Shown: positions 43,967 to 57,800 of the stretch, piece after piece | How positions within the stretch are numbered: the first letter of the stretch is position 1 | How the letters are laid out: each line of letters opens with the position of its first letter | Assembly: GCA_021521415.1 (NCBI GenBank) | Contig: JAIQDT010014651.1 | Location: 62,001-126,000 of the forward strand | From: Bidens hawaiensis | Taxonomy: Eukaryota; Streptophyta; Magnoliopsida; Asterales; Asteraceae | Length of the DNA stretch: 64,000 bases | Reading direction: 5' to 3' | Position numbers and translations under genes: made by a program | Notes under the pieces: model-generated | The model's database searches: none | Seen by the model: the letters and a program-made list of their open reading frames with translations, nothing else | Told to the model about the DNA's origin: nothing

Positions 43967-45532
43967 TGTGTTGTAATGCACACTTACTTTCCGTACCTTT
44001 TTATCACGTTCTAAGTGCTTAATTATATAATAATTGATGATTTTAACTTGTTTTAACATGATCTTACAAAGCTTAATACTTGGTGTAGGTTATGAGTTTT
44101 ACAAGAGAAAAGATTCGGGTTTTTGAAGACATTGGGGGCCTTTATGATCAATTTTGAAGACTAAAACTAAAGGCCCGACCCAAGCCCACAAGATTAAAGC
44201 CTTACATGAGAATAACATCAAGGGAGACTTGGTACAGCAGCTAGGGTTGATCTTTATCAATAATCTCAGCCTAATCTTAAGTATAACTCTTATAAACTTT
44301 TTGTTCTAGTTCAAGGTTCATACTTGTTGATTTTGATCTTTAAACTTGATTTCTTTTGCAATTGAATTGAAGATTGGATTGTGTATGATCTTGATAGATT
44401 GTTGAATGATTAATATGATGTTTATGATGATTAACATGGTGTTTATTAAGAGTTATAGCTGCAGTTCAAAAATCATGTTAGGCTAAACTCATTAGTTCTA
44501 CCTAGGTTTGATGAATATTGTTAGGTTTTAGTAAGTAATATGGATTATTTGATCATCTTGACTTGATTTGTTAATGAAAGTTTGGTTTAATATTGAATTA
44601 GGTTGTGTTTAGTGGTTGTGATTTATTTAATTATACTCATAAACCCCTTGCTTTGATTAATTGAATTAGTTTTGATTGATTGTTGCTTGTTTGACTCTTT
44701 ACTTTGTGTTTAGAGATTGTTTGCGGGAAGTACAACCGTAGGGTTTTAGTGGGTGTGTTAATTGATTAAATTCAGCGGGTAGGCACCTTCTTAGAGACTG
44801 AGAGGTGATAGAAAGTAAGCTCATCTCATAGCTTTTACTTGTTAGGATTAGGATCGCGCGAGAGCGGGTTCGGTTCCTGTTGGGTTTGGGTTTGTGAGCG
44901 ATTAGTTGATCTAGTTTAAGTTAAACCAAATTGTTCCTCTATCCTTGGTTGCGTAGTATTCGTTTCCATTAGGGTCGTGTGTCGGTGAGGCCGAGAGGTG
45001 AGTCAACATTAGAACACTTCAGCAGTTCGTTTCCCGGTTTGTTCTTAAATTCAACTAAGTGTAAGTTAGGGTTTGTTAGTGAGACCGAGAGGTGATCTAG
45101 CTTTCTTGAGCGAACCTTAGTTGTGTCATCCTTAGATACCGGTGTCGTGAGGTTATTCATTCCATTAACTTATTAGACCTTCAATAGGATTCTTATCTAG
45201 GTAGATGTTTTCTCCTATTGCAGTTAAGTCTCATAGTTTCGTTAAGTTTTGTTAAGTTAAGTCCTTTAATTTAGTTAAAGTAAGTTAGGTTAAGTAGTTT
45301 ATCAATTAAAAATCAATTTAAAAATATTATTCTTAGGAAGGTCTTGTCTAGGGTTAGTGATCATATCCGTTTTCAAGTGTCCTCGTGTTCGATACTCGGA
45401 CTTCCTTAGTTCTATAGTACTTACGATCGGTACGCTTGCCGGTCGTGTGTAGTTTTGTTAGGAAAATTCGTTTTATAAATTTAATGCTTAGTTGTGAGTT
45501 TTGTAGAAAGAAACACCCTTTAAACACACATC
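43967..45532 (+). repeat. Athila-type 5' LTR
   Basis: Starts near TGTGTTG (exact start uncertain by a few bases) and continues CACACTTACTTTCCGTACC, the same sequence as at 63848-64000. It ends near CACACATCA, just before the primer site. It contains three related GAGAGGTGA phrases (about 44799, 44992, 45087). No target duplication can be checked because the right end of the element lies outside the window. Confidence 0.85.
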
Positions 45533-45539
45533 AAGTTTT

Positions 45540-45557
45540 TGGCGCCTTTTCCGGGGA
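45540..45557 (+). other. Athila-type primer binding site
   Basis: TGGCGCCTTTTCCGGGGA, close to the TGGCGCCGTTGCCGGGGA site of Athila/Tat elements (tRNA-Asp type), with two central changes. Confidence 0.88.
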
Positions 45558-45686
45558 CACGGTTAGAGGCCTATTGAGAACGACTCGAGTTAGGACTTAC
45601 CTTGTTTGCTACTTGTTTTGTTTTTCTTTTTCTTTGTTTAAATAGTTTAGCTAATTTTAGTTTCTTTTGTTTATCTTAATAGTTGT

Positions 45687-47276
45687 ATGCGACGTACTCG
45701 GTCTCTAGGACCGGCTGAATCTGAGGGATTTTCCGAACCAGAAAGAGAGTTGCGAGAGAGACGTCATACCAGACCGTCTTCCAGTTCTTCTACATCCGTT
45801 GGTAATACATCCTCTTCTCCTACTTTTTCTAAATCCGTCATTAGGGATAGGATTAAGGGCGACGCAGTTCCACCACCGAGGAGGACAGTTGCAGACTGGG
45901 CCTGCCCGGTCGATGCGGGCGCGAGATCCAGCATTGCTCCTCCAGCCATCGCAGTTTTGACGAATTGGCAGATTCCGTCGAACATTTTGAATACCATCTC
46001 TCATTCTGATAAATTTCACGGTTTGCCCAACGAAAACCCGCATTCTCATCTCACTAGCATTGCACTTATTTGCGACACTTTTCATCTTGCCGGCGTATCC
46101 GAAGACGCCATCAAACTCCGCGTTTTTACGTTTTCACTCGTTGATCATGCGAGTCTGTGGCTTGAGTCCCTCCCACAGGGATCCATTGCTACTTGGGCCG
46201 CCATGCAGACCCAGTTTCTTGAGAAATACGATCCTCCGGCTAAGGCCGCTCGTTTGCGTAACCAGATTCATTCTTTTCAGATGGAGGACACCGATAGCTT
46301 CTACGAGGCGTGGGAGAGATTCAAAAATCTACTTGCTTTATGTCCGAACCATGGCCTGCAAGACTGGGAAGTAGTTGAAAAGTTCAATAACAAAGTGACA
46401 TACGCGACTCAGAGTATGCTCGACACGGCTGCGGGAGGCAACTTATTGATGACGAAGGATACCGATGAATGCATTGCTTTGTTTAACGGGTTAGCCATGA
46501 GTGGATACCAGCGACCACCAGCTAAGAGCACCAAGACCGTCGACTCCCTATCACGCGGCATACATTCGGTCGACACGAGCACCGCACTTGCGGCACAGGT
46601 TGAGGTGTTGGCAAAGATCGTGAAGAACTTGCAGGTGAAGAGTAAGTTGTGTGAGATCTGTAGTGGGGAGCATGACACTGTTCAGTGCCCCCTAGGTTTC
46701 CAGGAGGAGGCAGTTGACTTTGTTAGTAATTCGAACTAAAATCAAAACTCTTTCAATTCTTATTATTCGGGGTGGAGAGGCAATCAAAATGCTAACTGGA
46801 GGAACGGAAATCAGTCCGGCTTCCAGCAGCGTCAGTGTCTATTCCAGGATTCCAGTGAGGGAGCGAGTAGTGGGGAGAATAATCCCACATTAGAGGAGAT
46901 GATGACACAACAGACACAGATGCTGTCGCAGCTTATGACTCGGGAGGACTCCCGTCACAAAGAGACTCAAGAGAAATTTCGGGAGCACGAGTCCTTTATG
47001 AGAAATCAGGGAGCGTCAATTCAAAATCTTGAGCGGCAGATGGGAGAGATAGCAAGTCGTCTGAACGAGAGGTCGCCAGGAACACTTCCAAGTAATACCG
47101 AACAAAATCCGAAGGCGTTGGCGAAGGTTGTGACGACGAGAAGCGGTGCAGGGGCACGTAGCGAGCCCGTGAGTCAGGAGGCGACGAGAGGAGTCATTGA
47201 GGAGCATACAATAGATGTAGAGGAGCAGGTAGACAAGGAGATTCAGTTGGAGTCTCCACCGGCCAAGGTGCATTGA
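45687..47276 (+). pseudogene. Athila-type gag
   Basis: Capsid/nucleocapsid gene with ATG at 45687 (MRRTRSLGPAESEGF). One frame runs to the TGA at 47274-47276, with a single stop at 46737 (after FVSNSN). A Ser-rich N-terminus is followed by the Retrotrans_gag domain (NENPHSHLTSIALICDTFHL, LWLESLPQGSIATW, FYEAWERFKNLLALCPNHGL), a compact zinc knuckle CEICSGEHDTVQC (about 46660), and a coiled helix (HKETQEKFREHESFM...NLERQMGEIASRLNE). The C-terminus is acidic. Apart from one stop it is well preserved. Confidence 0.92.
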
Positions 47277-48526
47277 GGAGCAGCCCAGGAAGTACAGCAC
47301 AGGCCGAAAACCAGCATTTACCCAACACACCAGTGAGAGTCTACAAACCTAGACTTCCATATCCAAGGAGACTCTGCAGAGATAGAGACGAGGAGCAGAC
47401 ATCCAAATTTCTTGATCTTTTGAAGCAGCTTCATCTTAACATTCCATTCCTTGAGTCACTCAAGCAAATGCCCAAATATGCAAAGTTCCTTAAGGATATT
47501 CTTTCGAATAAAGAGAAGTTAGCTGAAGTCTCTTCCATCCCATTGAGTGCTAGTCGCTCTGCAGTCTTGCAGAGAAAGTTACCAGAAAAGATGTCCGATC
47601 CTAGGAGTTTCACGATTCCCTGCATCTTGAGTGATGTTATGGTAGTTTATGCACTGGCAGATCTTGGTGCCAGTATTAACCTCATACCGTATTCCTTGTA
47701 TCGCAATTTGGGTCTAGGCGAACCACGTCCTACCCGGATGAGTATCTAGCTTGCTGATCGTTCTGTGAAATACCTTCGAGGGGTGGTCGAGAAAATGCTT
47801 GTTCGTGTCGACAAGTTCATCTTCCCGGTGGACTTTGTCATCTTGGACATGAACGATGATGATAGTGTCCCACTTATCTTGGGCCGACCATTCCTTGCCA
47901 CTGCACAGAAGATCGACGTCTGCGAGGATAAGTTGATTTTAAGAGTTCGGGATGAGAACGTCACCTTTGACGTTCGACAGTCACTAAAACACCCCAAGTC
48001 TGCTGATGACTCCTTATACTTCATCGATACCATCATGGAACATGTTGGGGAGTTTTTTAGCGAAATCTGTGGAGGATCTGCCTCCGACACCCAGATTCTC
48101 GATAGGGAGATTCCAGAGATTGAGATGGTTGCCATGATCAATCAGTCCCTAGATGACGACACCGAGTCGCATATCCCTGAATCTGGCGTGTCTGCTGATA
48201 TCGTACGAGACGATCCTATGGACCGACCTTCCGTCGAGAGTCCTCCTTCTTCCTTAGAGCTTAAGGATTTGCCTGTCCATCTTGAGTGTGCGTTTTTAGA
48301 TGAAGAGAGGAAGCTGCCGGTTATTATTGCATCTACTTTGACGGAGGTCGAGAAGGAGAAGTTGTTGAGGGTGCTACGAGAGCACAAAGAGGCTATTGCA
48401 TGGAAGATTATCGAAATTAAGAGTATCAACCCTTCATTTGCACTCATAAAATCTTCATGGAGGATAATTTCAAAACTGTCGTTCAGCCGCAAAGGCGGCT
48501 TAATCCGAAAATGCAAGTGGTTATGA
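47273..48526 (+). pseudogene. Athila-type protease region
   Basis: Overlaps the end of gag by four bases, in a +2 frame. The N-terminal segment (FLDLLKQLHLNIPFLESLKQ, then MPKYAKFLKDIL) precedes the aspartic protease core with ALADLGASINLIPYS (about 47650-47690) and PLILGRPFLATA (about 47870-47905). A stop lies at 47747-47749 between them. The acidic linker to RT (48000-48300) is in frame, and the frame is lost near 48440-48460, just before RT. Confidence 0.88.
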
Positions 48527-49830
48527 AGAAGGAGATCATTAAACTTCTTGATGCGGGGATCATTTTCCCCATTTCTGATAGTGCTTGGGAAAGTCCAGTT
48601 CAAGTGGTTCCTAAAAAGGGTTGCATTACTGTCGTCATCAATGAGAAGAACGAACACATTCCCACTAGGACTGTGACTGGATGGAGAGTCTGCATCGACT
48701 ATCGCAGACTGAATGATGCCACCAGGAAAGACCATTTTCCTTTACCCTTCATTGATAAGATGTTGGAGCGTTTGGCAGGTCAGCAGTACTACTGCTTATT
48801 AGATGGTTTCTCCGGATACTTCCAGGTTCCCATAGCTCCCGATGACCAGGAGAAAACCACATTTACTTGCCCTTACGGAACGTTTACCTATAAACGTATG
48901 CTGTTCGGACTGTGTAACGCTCCGGCCACATTCCAGAGGTGTATGGTGGCCATTTTCCATGATATGATTGAGGACTCCATTGAGGTGTTCATGGATGATT
49001 TTTCCGTATTTGGGAGTTTCTTCGATCATTGTTTGTCTAATCTTGAGAGGATGATATCCCGCTGCGTTGACACCAACCTAGTTCTTAACTAGGAGAAGTG
49101 TTATTTCATGGTTCGCGAGGGCATTGTTCTGGGGCATCGGATTTCGAGTGCGGGGATAGAGGTTGACCGAGCGAAGGTCGAGGCCATTTCTAATCTTCCC
49201 CTGACAACTTATGTGTGATCCGTTCGGAGTTTTCTAGGTCATGCCGGATTTTACCGCCGGTTCATCAAAGATTTTTCTAAAATCGCAAGACCCATGACCA
49301 AACTTCTAGAGAAGGATGCTCCATTCATCTTTTCTGAGCAGTGCATCAAGGCGTTTGATCTTTTAAATGTCAAACGCGTTAACACCCCGATCATGGTTGC
49401 TTCCGACTGGTCATCACCATTCAAATTGATGTGTGACGCGAGCGACTTTGCAGTCGGAGCGGTTCTAGGACAGCGGAAGGATAAACACTTCCATCCGATT
49501 TACTATGCTAGCCGAACTTTAAATGGTGCATAGAAGAGCTATACCACCACCGAGAAAGAGCTTTTAGCTGTGGTGTGTGCATTCGATAAATTTAGGTCTT
49601 ATCTAGTTTTTTCCAAGACGATTGTGTACACAGACCATGCTACTATTCGATATCTCTTTAGCAAGCAAGATGCTAAACCTCGTCTTATCCGATGGATCCC
49701 GTTGCTTCAAGAGTTTGATATTGAGATCCGTGATAAAAAGGGGGCTGAGAATGTGGCGGCCGATCATCTTTCACGTCTAGAGGGAGCTGAGTTAGGATAT
49801 TCTGGGGTCAGGATCGACGATCATTTTCCG
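48457..49830 (+). pseudogene. Athila-type reverse transcriptase and RNase H
   Basis: Gypsy RT: MKKEIIKLLDAGIIFPISDS, WRVCIDYRRLNDATRKDHFP, YCLLDGFSGYFQVPIAPDD, LFGLCNAPATFQRCM and the catalytic box FMDDFSVFG (about 48990). RNase H follows with KLMCDASDFAVGAVLGQR (about 49425-49480), [12 protein letters not shown] and [11 protein letters not shown]. Frame is constant but stops lie at 49090-49092, about 49216, and 49531-49533. Key Asp residues are present; the stops make it non-functional. Confidence 0.93.
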
Positions 49831-51139
49831 ACTGAGAGTCTAATGTTTGTTGCGGCCCAGGAGGAGGGTTTTCCATGGTTTGCTGACTTCGCGAACTATC
49901 TTGCTGACGGGTACCTCCCGAAGATGCCTTACCAGCAAAAGAAAAAATTCTTTGCTGACATTAAGTTTTACCTATGGGAAGACCCGTATCTTTTCCGCAT
50001 CGGTGCTGATCAGCTGATTAGGAGGTGTGTAAATGTCAAGGAGGGATGGCGGATTCTGAGCCATTATCATGTGGGACCGACAGGAGGTCACCACGGTGTG
50101 AGTTTGACGGCGAAAAAAGTATTTGATTCTGGTTTTTACTGGCCTTCTATCTTTAAGAACGCGCATGCGATTTTTAGGAGTTGTGATCGTTGCCAGCGTG
50201 TCGGCAACATTTCATCGCGAAACGAAATGCCCCAAAATGCTATTCAAGTTTGTGAGGTTTTCGATGTGTGGGGCATTGATTTCATGGGACCGTTTCCATC
50301 TTCGCGTGGGAACAAGTACATACTCGTGGCCTTCGATTACGTGTCAAAGTGGGTTTAGGCCAAGGATTTACCCACGAATGATGCCCGAGTGGTAGTGCGT
50401 TTTCTTAAAAGTCTATTTGCTCGTTTTGGTGTCCCGAAAGTCTTGATCAGTGATCAATGTACTCACTTCTGCAATTCGCAGATGGATAAGGCGTTGCAGC
50501 GCTATGGGGTCACCCATCGGCTTGTAACCGCCTACCAACCACAGACTAGTGGGCAGGTGGAAGTGAGTAATCGGGGGAATCAAGCGTATTCTTGAGAAAA
50601 CAGTTGGTTCAAATCGTCGGGATTGGTCCGACAAATTGGATGACGCTTTGTGGGCATTCTGTACAGCCTACAAGACTCTGACTGGTTCCACACCATTTTG
50701 GATGATTTATGGGAAGGCCTGTCATCTTCCTGTTGAGTTGGAACAACGTGCTTCATGGGCCCTTCAGAGGGTTAATCTTGATTTATCCTCCGTAGAGGGC
50801 ACTCGTTTCCATCAGCTGCATGAGTTAGAGGAGCTCTGGGATCACGCGTATGCGCAGTCATTTAGGTATAAGGAGCGGACGAAGGAACTGCATGATAGAA
50901 AGTTAAAGGGCAATAAGCAGTTCAAGTGTGGGGATAAGGTCTTACTGTATAACTCCCAGTTGAGGTTATTCCCGGGAAAGTTGAAATACCGATGGTCGGG
51001 ACCGTTCACGGTCACTGAGGTATTCCCGTATGGCACTATTGAGATACAAGATCAGAGCGGGAAGTTTAAGGTGAACGGTCATAGGTTGAAGCACTACATA
51101 GGCGATCCAGTTGCAGATCAGCAGTTGCAGATCAGATAG
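49831..51139 (+). pseudogene. Athila-type integrase
   Basis: HHCC zinc domain ([23 protein letters not shown]; about 50060-50210). Then the core: Asp in [13 protein letters not shown], Asp in VLISDQCTHF, Glu in SGQVEVSN. A stop is at 50356-50358 (after YVSKWV), and a frame change near 50580-50600 precedes the C-terminal part (50636-51139: DDALWAFCTAYKTLTGSTPF, LKYRWSGPFTVTEVFPYGTI), which ends LQIR at 51139. No chromodomain, as expected for Athila. Confidence 0.92.
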
Positions 51140-52181
51140 TCGAGGTGTTCTACCTTGACTCATTCACCGAGGCGTAGACGTGTTGGATGCATCACTCGGG
51201 AAACAGCTCGAGTTGTATAGTGTGTATTATGATTTTCTTTATTATCTGTTTTATTTTTGTTATTTATAAAAAAAATTTAAAAATAAAAAAATTAAAAAAA
51301 TAAAAAAAAAATCAAAATAATCAAAATCACAAAATATGTCCATTTCTTATGTTTTTTGCTTTCTGCTTTGTACGCCGCTAGCACACCATCAGAAAGCAGA
51401 AACTTTGAGATGGTAAGAATTAAATTCACTCAAACTAGCACACCATCACATGTCCATCTTTTTACGAGGTTAGAAATAGTTATATATTTTAGGGTGATAT
51501 AAATAAAAAGAAAAAAAAAACCAAAAAAAAAATATGTGTTGAAAGTTATGTGTACTCTGAAAAGTTGTTCTGAAAAGCAAATGAATGTGAGAAAGTTATG
51601 TATTGTAAAATGCAAAAGAAACATTATTTAAGGTTAGTAAAAGAGGCCAAATATGCACATACTAGACGCGACTTAGAGTTTACGTGTTACCAAGGGGATA
51701 GTGACTCTGAGGATACACTATTGGGGCTCGAAGGTTCTTAGTCAATAAATATCAAATTAGGAATTTATAGGACAAAGTCCAATAATATTTAGGAATAGCT
51801 CGTATGACCTCCACATGACCATTCATCCATCAAAATTACACCGAGTGCATCTAATTGGTACCATCAACGAGTCCTTGGCTTATGGTGATTTGTCGAATCA
51901 GTTTGCTTCGACTCTAGTTTTTCTAGAACTCTTTATTTGAGATGGGGTACGTGTAGCCTTGATTTTTGGACTTAGAACGTTTAATTCAATTGGGGGCTTG
52001 ATTGGTTAGTGGCTGGGTTTAAGTGCACAACAATATCGGCAATCGCGGTCAATATGTCGAGCTGTTTCTTGTGCTTTAATAACGATAAATAATCTGGGAG
52101 TTTGTTGTTTTTGACATGGTTATGAACATGTGTAGATTTTTTTTTCAGGGACGAAAAAGTCTTAAGTGTGGGGATGTTTGA
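51140..52181 (+). other. Athila-type 3' untranslated region and polypurine tract
   Basis: About 1 kb with no ORF, where other Athila copies carry an env-like gene. Contains CTAGCACACCATCA twice (51378, 51435) and an A-rich run (51260-51320). A purine run GTGTGGGGA (52166-52174) lies just before the 3' LTR and probably is the polypurine tract. Confidence 0.75.
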
Positions 52182-52198
52182 TGTGTTGAAAAACACAC

Positions 52199-55100
52199 TG
52201 TAACGATTCCGGCAAAATCAGGTGTACCCTAACCGGTATATACTATTTATGTGTTATTTAATAATGAATATGTGAATTATGATGCGTTTATACGAGTATG
52301 TAAGATTCATAGTACGAATTATACTCGATTATACAGTTAATCGTATTGGAAATACGAATAACCGATTAACGATTATTGAAGCCCGAACGATCGGGGATTT
52401 CATTATAGACGAAATATATATTATTTAGTGATGTTGCGAAGTATTAAAGCTTCGGGATAAGTAAATTAAAGCACAGAAAAAGGATTTCGATTTAATGATA
52501 CGTCGGTACGTTAAACGAAACTTTTAATACCAAACCAAGCAAGAGACGATCGATCAAGCCGAAAAAGATGCACAATTATTAATACTATGATGTTTTAAGT
52601 TAATAAATGTCATGGCTTAAGTTTTAAATCGGTTTTATATAAATTTCATTTTTAAGCCGAAAAACGACCGTTTTAGCCTCGTTTTAAGCCGAATTAAACG
52701 TTTAACCGAAAAACGAACTGAACCAGATTATCCAAAACATTATCCAGATTACGAGAATCTGAACATGTGGCTACAAATGAAGTTGTGGGCCCCACCCCAC
52801 CCATCCTTTAGGTCCGATCGGACCTCCCCTCACCAAACAACATTTCATTTTCTTTTTTTCACAACATATTCAACCATATTCATATTCTCTCAAGATCAAG
52901 AACAAAAAAACCGAGTTTTTTAGCAAGAAAAACTGAGGTAAAAATTGTGTTATGTACGTGTTTATGTTCGTTTCTTGAGTTCTCTTTCAAGAAAATGAGG
53001 TTTCCAAGTGAAAAAGGGTGAAACCCGAGATGGAACCGATTCTTGCATGATCAAGTGATGTATACGGGTTATACAAGGGATCTTGGTCCAAGAAAGGAGT
53101 TAAACGAACCAAAAACGAATTTTTACGGTTAAATCTTTGTTTTTAAAGCATAACCGAAACCATGAAAGAAATGGCTTGATGGTGGGTGTAACTTGCTTGG
53201 TGTGGTGTTATTGTGCTTGTAGGTGTTGTATCTAGTTGCTAGCAAGGGCTAGAAAGCGAGATTCTTGCGGTTTGAAGCTAGAAACTCAAGGTAGTTCGGT
53301 TTTGTGTGATGTTTGTATATTTGGACAGATTGTGTTTCGTGTAGAGTTAGGTCATGAAATTTACAGGGATGATCTACACATGAAAATATGAGATCTGTGA
53401 ATTTTTGGTAATTTTTGGATAAAGGATGAATATTTGGTGAATTTAATGCTCGGTTTTGGCCAAAAATGGTGAAAAATAGTTAAATGTCATGAAAAATTCT
53501 GGAAAATTGTAGATAAGCTTTTTATAACATTTATAAGTCACACAAAAAATTTTAGGTCATTTGGAGAAGTCTAAGTAGGCTTTTCGGTTAAACGAGTTCT
53601 AGGGTTTTCTAGCTCGGTTTTAGTGAAAATGGCATTTAAAAAGGGATTTTGGTTCTGGAAAAATTATAGGGGACCATGGAGATGGCAGGGGTCATCCAGG
53701 AAAAATTTGGTATTTTTCTAAGATCGTTTGGTATTTACGACATATTTAGTGTTTAAATGGTGTTTAAAAATAGATAAATAAATGTAAAATATAAAAATTA
53801 ATTCTGGAAATATTTTTATAAAATTCCCCACTGTCAAAAAGTGAGTTGTGCAAAATTTCAAGATCCGAGACTAAACGGATAATTAATTGTGCTAAAACAA
53901 ACTTTTAAAGCTTAAAACGCGTAAATCGGTAGAGTTCGCATAAGCGAGCTGACTGGTGTATAAAAACCCTAAAAATGAACTATTTTCATATAATTGAGTT
54001 AAACAAGTAAAAATGAATCATCCGAAAATAATTCGGATGATTTGAGTGTTTTTAACCTATTTAACTGTTTCCGGTACGATAACTACGGAAACTGGTCCCG
54101 CGGCCAATCGGGACATCTAAACCGAGCCCTAATTTCACAACTTAGTTAAATTATCAATTAACAACTATTTTTGGGTCGTGAGTGACCAAACTCATTTTGA
54201 AACATAAAAATGGATAACCGTGCTAGGCACGCAAAACGGAAAAAATGACTAATAGTAAATCTGACTAGTGAACTCTATACGATATCACAATCTGAGTCCG
54301 GTGAAAGTGTTTCTGGGTTAACATTGCCCCCAGAACGGGTACAGTACTGGGTTAACTGTGTCCCCAGATGTACCGGTTAACACGGTTAAAGTTATGTTAA
54401 TAGTGATTGTATAGTAACGAACTTAGGGATCGTATTACAGATTTGGACTAGTAGCTGGAGTGTTGTATTACTAATTTGCCTACGATAAGGTGAGTTTCAC
54501 GAGCCCCTTTTTCTGAATTGTTTTTAAATATTTTCCCGGGGCAGAAAGCATGTTATTATTTAAATGTTTAAGTACGTACTGAACGCATGGATTTGCGTGT
54601 ATTTATAAATATTTGATTGTACGGGAATCATACGGAATGGGTACAGGACTGGGTTAACAGTGTCCCCAGATGTCTTTGGAAGTGTTTCCGGGTTAACATT
54701 GCCCCCGGAGTGAGTACAGTACTGGGTTAACAGTGTCCCCAGGGGTCCCTAGAAGTGTTTCCGGGTTAACATTGCCCCCGGAGTGAGTACAGTACTGGGT
54801 TAACAGTGTCCCCAGGGGTCCCTAGAAGTGTTTCCGGGTTAACATTGCCCCCGGAGTGAGTACAGTACTGGGTTAACAGTGTCCCCAGATAATATTATAT
54901 TATGATATGGATTTATCATGGTTTACTCAAATTGTGAACCTCACCAACTATTCGTAGTTGACCCGATTTCTCACATGCTTTTCAGGTACAATTAAGATGA
55001 AGTGATTGCTTACGTGCTAAGTGCTTGATGTGTGTAAGATTTGCGTGCAGGGTGTTAGGAAACATTATAACAAATAGAATTGTGTATCGTATTGTATGAT

Positions 55101-55249
55101 GTGTGTATCACCTAGACGGTAATGAAATACAAGATAATGTAATTTGAAGTATATTATTGTATTCAGTTTTCTTTATAAACAATGTGGTTGATATCAGAGG
55201 TGTCTGTTGCATCCAGTTTACGTTTCCGCTGCGGTTGCGGGGTGTTACA
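52199..55249 (+). repeat. Tekay-like 5' LTR
   Basis: 3051 bp. Contains a 73-bp tandem repeat in three units (54682-54889), and a related diverged unit near 54306-54375. CTTTTTTTCACAAC and a leader with splice-like GAGGTAAAA follow near 52850-52940. Confidence 0.95.
54682..54889 (+). repeat. 73-bp tandem repeat, three units, in 5' LTR
   Basis: Units start GTGTTTCCGGGTTAAC at 54682, 54755 and 54828. Each has two GTTAAC cores (GGGTTAACATTGCCCCC and GGGTTAACAGTGTCCCC). The 3' LTR has four units, which accounts for the LTR length difference. Confidence 0.96.
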
Positions 55250-55254
55250 GAACT

Positions 55255-55267
55255 TGGTATCAGAGCC
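55255..55267 (+). other. Tekay-like primer binding site
   Basis: TGGTATCAGAGCC, five bases after the LTR end. Complement of the initiator tRNA-Met 3' end. Confidence 0.93.
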
Positions 55268-57800
55268 ATTGGTTATAAAAGAATTAGGATGTCTTTAAAA
55301 GATACCTAAAATATAACCAGTAGCTCAAGTATTATAGGATCTGAATATCAACTAATAATTTATAGTGACGAGGTCTGGATGAACTCGGATGGACAAGTGA
55401 GTTATTATGGTCCGGAACATAATAACAGATTTGTCCGCACGAGGGAGTTCAGGGGAAATCACGGGGTACGTTAATAGGTAAAAATGGCAACATATGTGTA
55501 AAGTATATAATATTATTTATACGTGCTAATGTGTATATATATAGATGTACATATCTTGTGGGTACATGAATTGAGAAATAGGACCCGGATAAGGAACCGG
55601 GGGATGAAATAATAAAAGTACTGAGGATGCTGAAAATTTCTAGAGCATCGGTTGATGATAAGTCTGACTTATCGGGCAATAGTTATGTTAGTACCGAGTT
55701 AGATCTCCTGTTTGACAGTAACCAGAAATATCTAGTAACCGTCACTCCCAACCAAAATTGATAAATCCCTTACCCTACCAATACCGGCACCGTATATCCT
55801 AATAACCCCTGTGTTCACCCGCACCGCCGACCCTCACGTACGGATGGACCTGTACCTGAACCCATTCTTATTCCATTAAGGTAAAGGATTAAATAAATAA
55901 ATAAATAAATAAAATAAAATAAAATAATATATAGAAATATATATATATGTATTGCTCACTCACAAACATATGAGACAGACCAACTTCAGATCGAGAATTA
56001 CTGATTTTAGCAAACCTAGAACGCCTGAGGACATTGACTGAGCAAGTGTAGAGTTTCCCATAATAGTAATTAATAATATTTGAAGGCAACCCATGTTGCG
56101 CAATTACCTTGAACCTTGCAACTCCCTATGTTATCCTTGCATCCGTTAGATGTCTACACCCATGTATGCTCGAATAGAATGATTACCTATACACAAAGAA
56201 GTGTTGGAATCATTATAGCATAGTTGGTTGTTCGTTCGTAGGAGGTATACTGTGTATGCCGGATATACGAATAAACACGGACATAATAACTCCGTGGTAT
56301 GTAATCGTTTGGTGCTCACGGTGAGCATGTATCGGTTATGCTGACATGCAGAAGGATATTGAAATCAAGCATATTAAACATTGATCTTTGTTGAGAAAGA
56401 TCTCTATGTCAGTTGGTGACAAGGGTTATGAAGCGTATTTAAAAGTTAACCGACGTCAGGTTAAGTCCATATGTTATTATACTTGTGGGACATATATACT
56501 AGATACTGGTATGTGTAATATGTATGATAATATTTGGTGTGTATGTGTACCTGCTGTTATGATTGAACTGGTAACGAGTTATACGGTGAGATTAGTATTG
56601 ATTACTGCGTACGGGATGAGTACGGCAGAATGACATAAAAAGAGTAACTCCAATGATGGAGATTGATATGACTCGGTTGATTGCTCAAAGATAGCAGATG
56701 ATGATACCGAATGTAGTATCACAGATCACTGCTAGTGTTGATGCAAATGTGATCGCAGAATTATAGATCGAGCAATCACATGATTATGAATATTTCAATT
56801 CTTAGTGGTATTACTAAGAGTGATAATGTCCCACCGAATGCTATTATGACTACAAGTATTAGTTATAAACTAAACATGAATAGTAGTCGTAATGAATTAG
56901 ATCCGGTATGAAGGATATGTTTATCGGTTGTGTTAAGGGGATTATTAATAGTTTACTGATGGTAAAGGGAGGAATAGATTAGCGAGTGGATAGAAAAGAT
57001 CGAAATGGTTAAGGATATTGGTAAGAGTCTAGAACATTGTGTAGTGAAGTATGCTACAGATATGTTGGTAGATTATGTTGTATCGTGATGGAACACGATG
57101 GTACAAAATAATAGTTAGAAAATTTTTGCTCAGATGATGTGGTCGGAATTTAAAATTCTTGTGCTAGAGCACTTTTATTCGAGTAATTAAGTTCAGAGGT
57201 TGGAAACTGAACTATGGAAGATAGAAATGTTGTATGCTGATCACTTAGAAAACGCTAATCGTTTGAAGGAATTGTCATGTCTGGTAACATGGCTAATTAC
57301 TCCTGAAACTAAGCGAAGTGAGCGCCATATTGGGGACTAACTCCATCGATAAGGAGTATAGTCAACCCTGTAAAATATACAACTTTTGGAAGGGTTGTGT
57401 CACAAGCCAACCTTGATATATTTGACTCTATGGGAAGCGGAATGGAAGGACGTTAGGTGAAACGTCGAGTGTTAAAGAAGAGAAATGATAAAGGAAGAAG
57501 AATGTCGAGTGATAGTAGGCCACAGGTGTGGTAAAGATGGACGTAATGCCACAATTGTAGAACCAAGTGAAGCCATGTGAACCGGCAACCCCAACCCATT
57601 CATGTACAACCACTCCGAACCCAACAACTTCAATAACAATCCATCCAAAGAAACCAAATTATGCCAAACAGTTGTACTTGCTATGAATGTGGCAGTACAG
57701 AACGTTTCAAAAGAAATTGCCCAAAGTTGAACCAAGGTGTCGTTGGAAGACGAACCTCATGACAAGCATCAACCTCTGATCAAGCAAGGAGCCGTGCTTT
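55268..57800 (+). pseudogene. Tekay-like gag region, heavily decayed
   Basis: No reading frame longer than about 80 codons survives. A zinc knuckle remnant CYECGSTERFKRNC (about 57687-57728) has Arg in place of His, and places gag. Between 55740 and 56380 I see no gag similarity; 56600-57300 carries scattered gag-like phrases. Far too decayed to encode protein. Confidence 0.7.

Noticed and set aside
45705..46085. 126-codon minus-strand ORF opposite Athila-type gag
   Set aside because: Shadow of a well-supported gag frame. No motif.
54306..54889. CRISPR-like array from regular 73-bp repeats
   Set aside because: Units are contiguous with no unique spacers, lie inside an LTR, and the genome is a plant.
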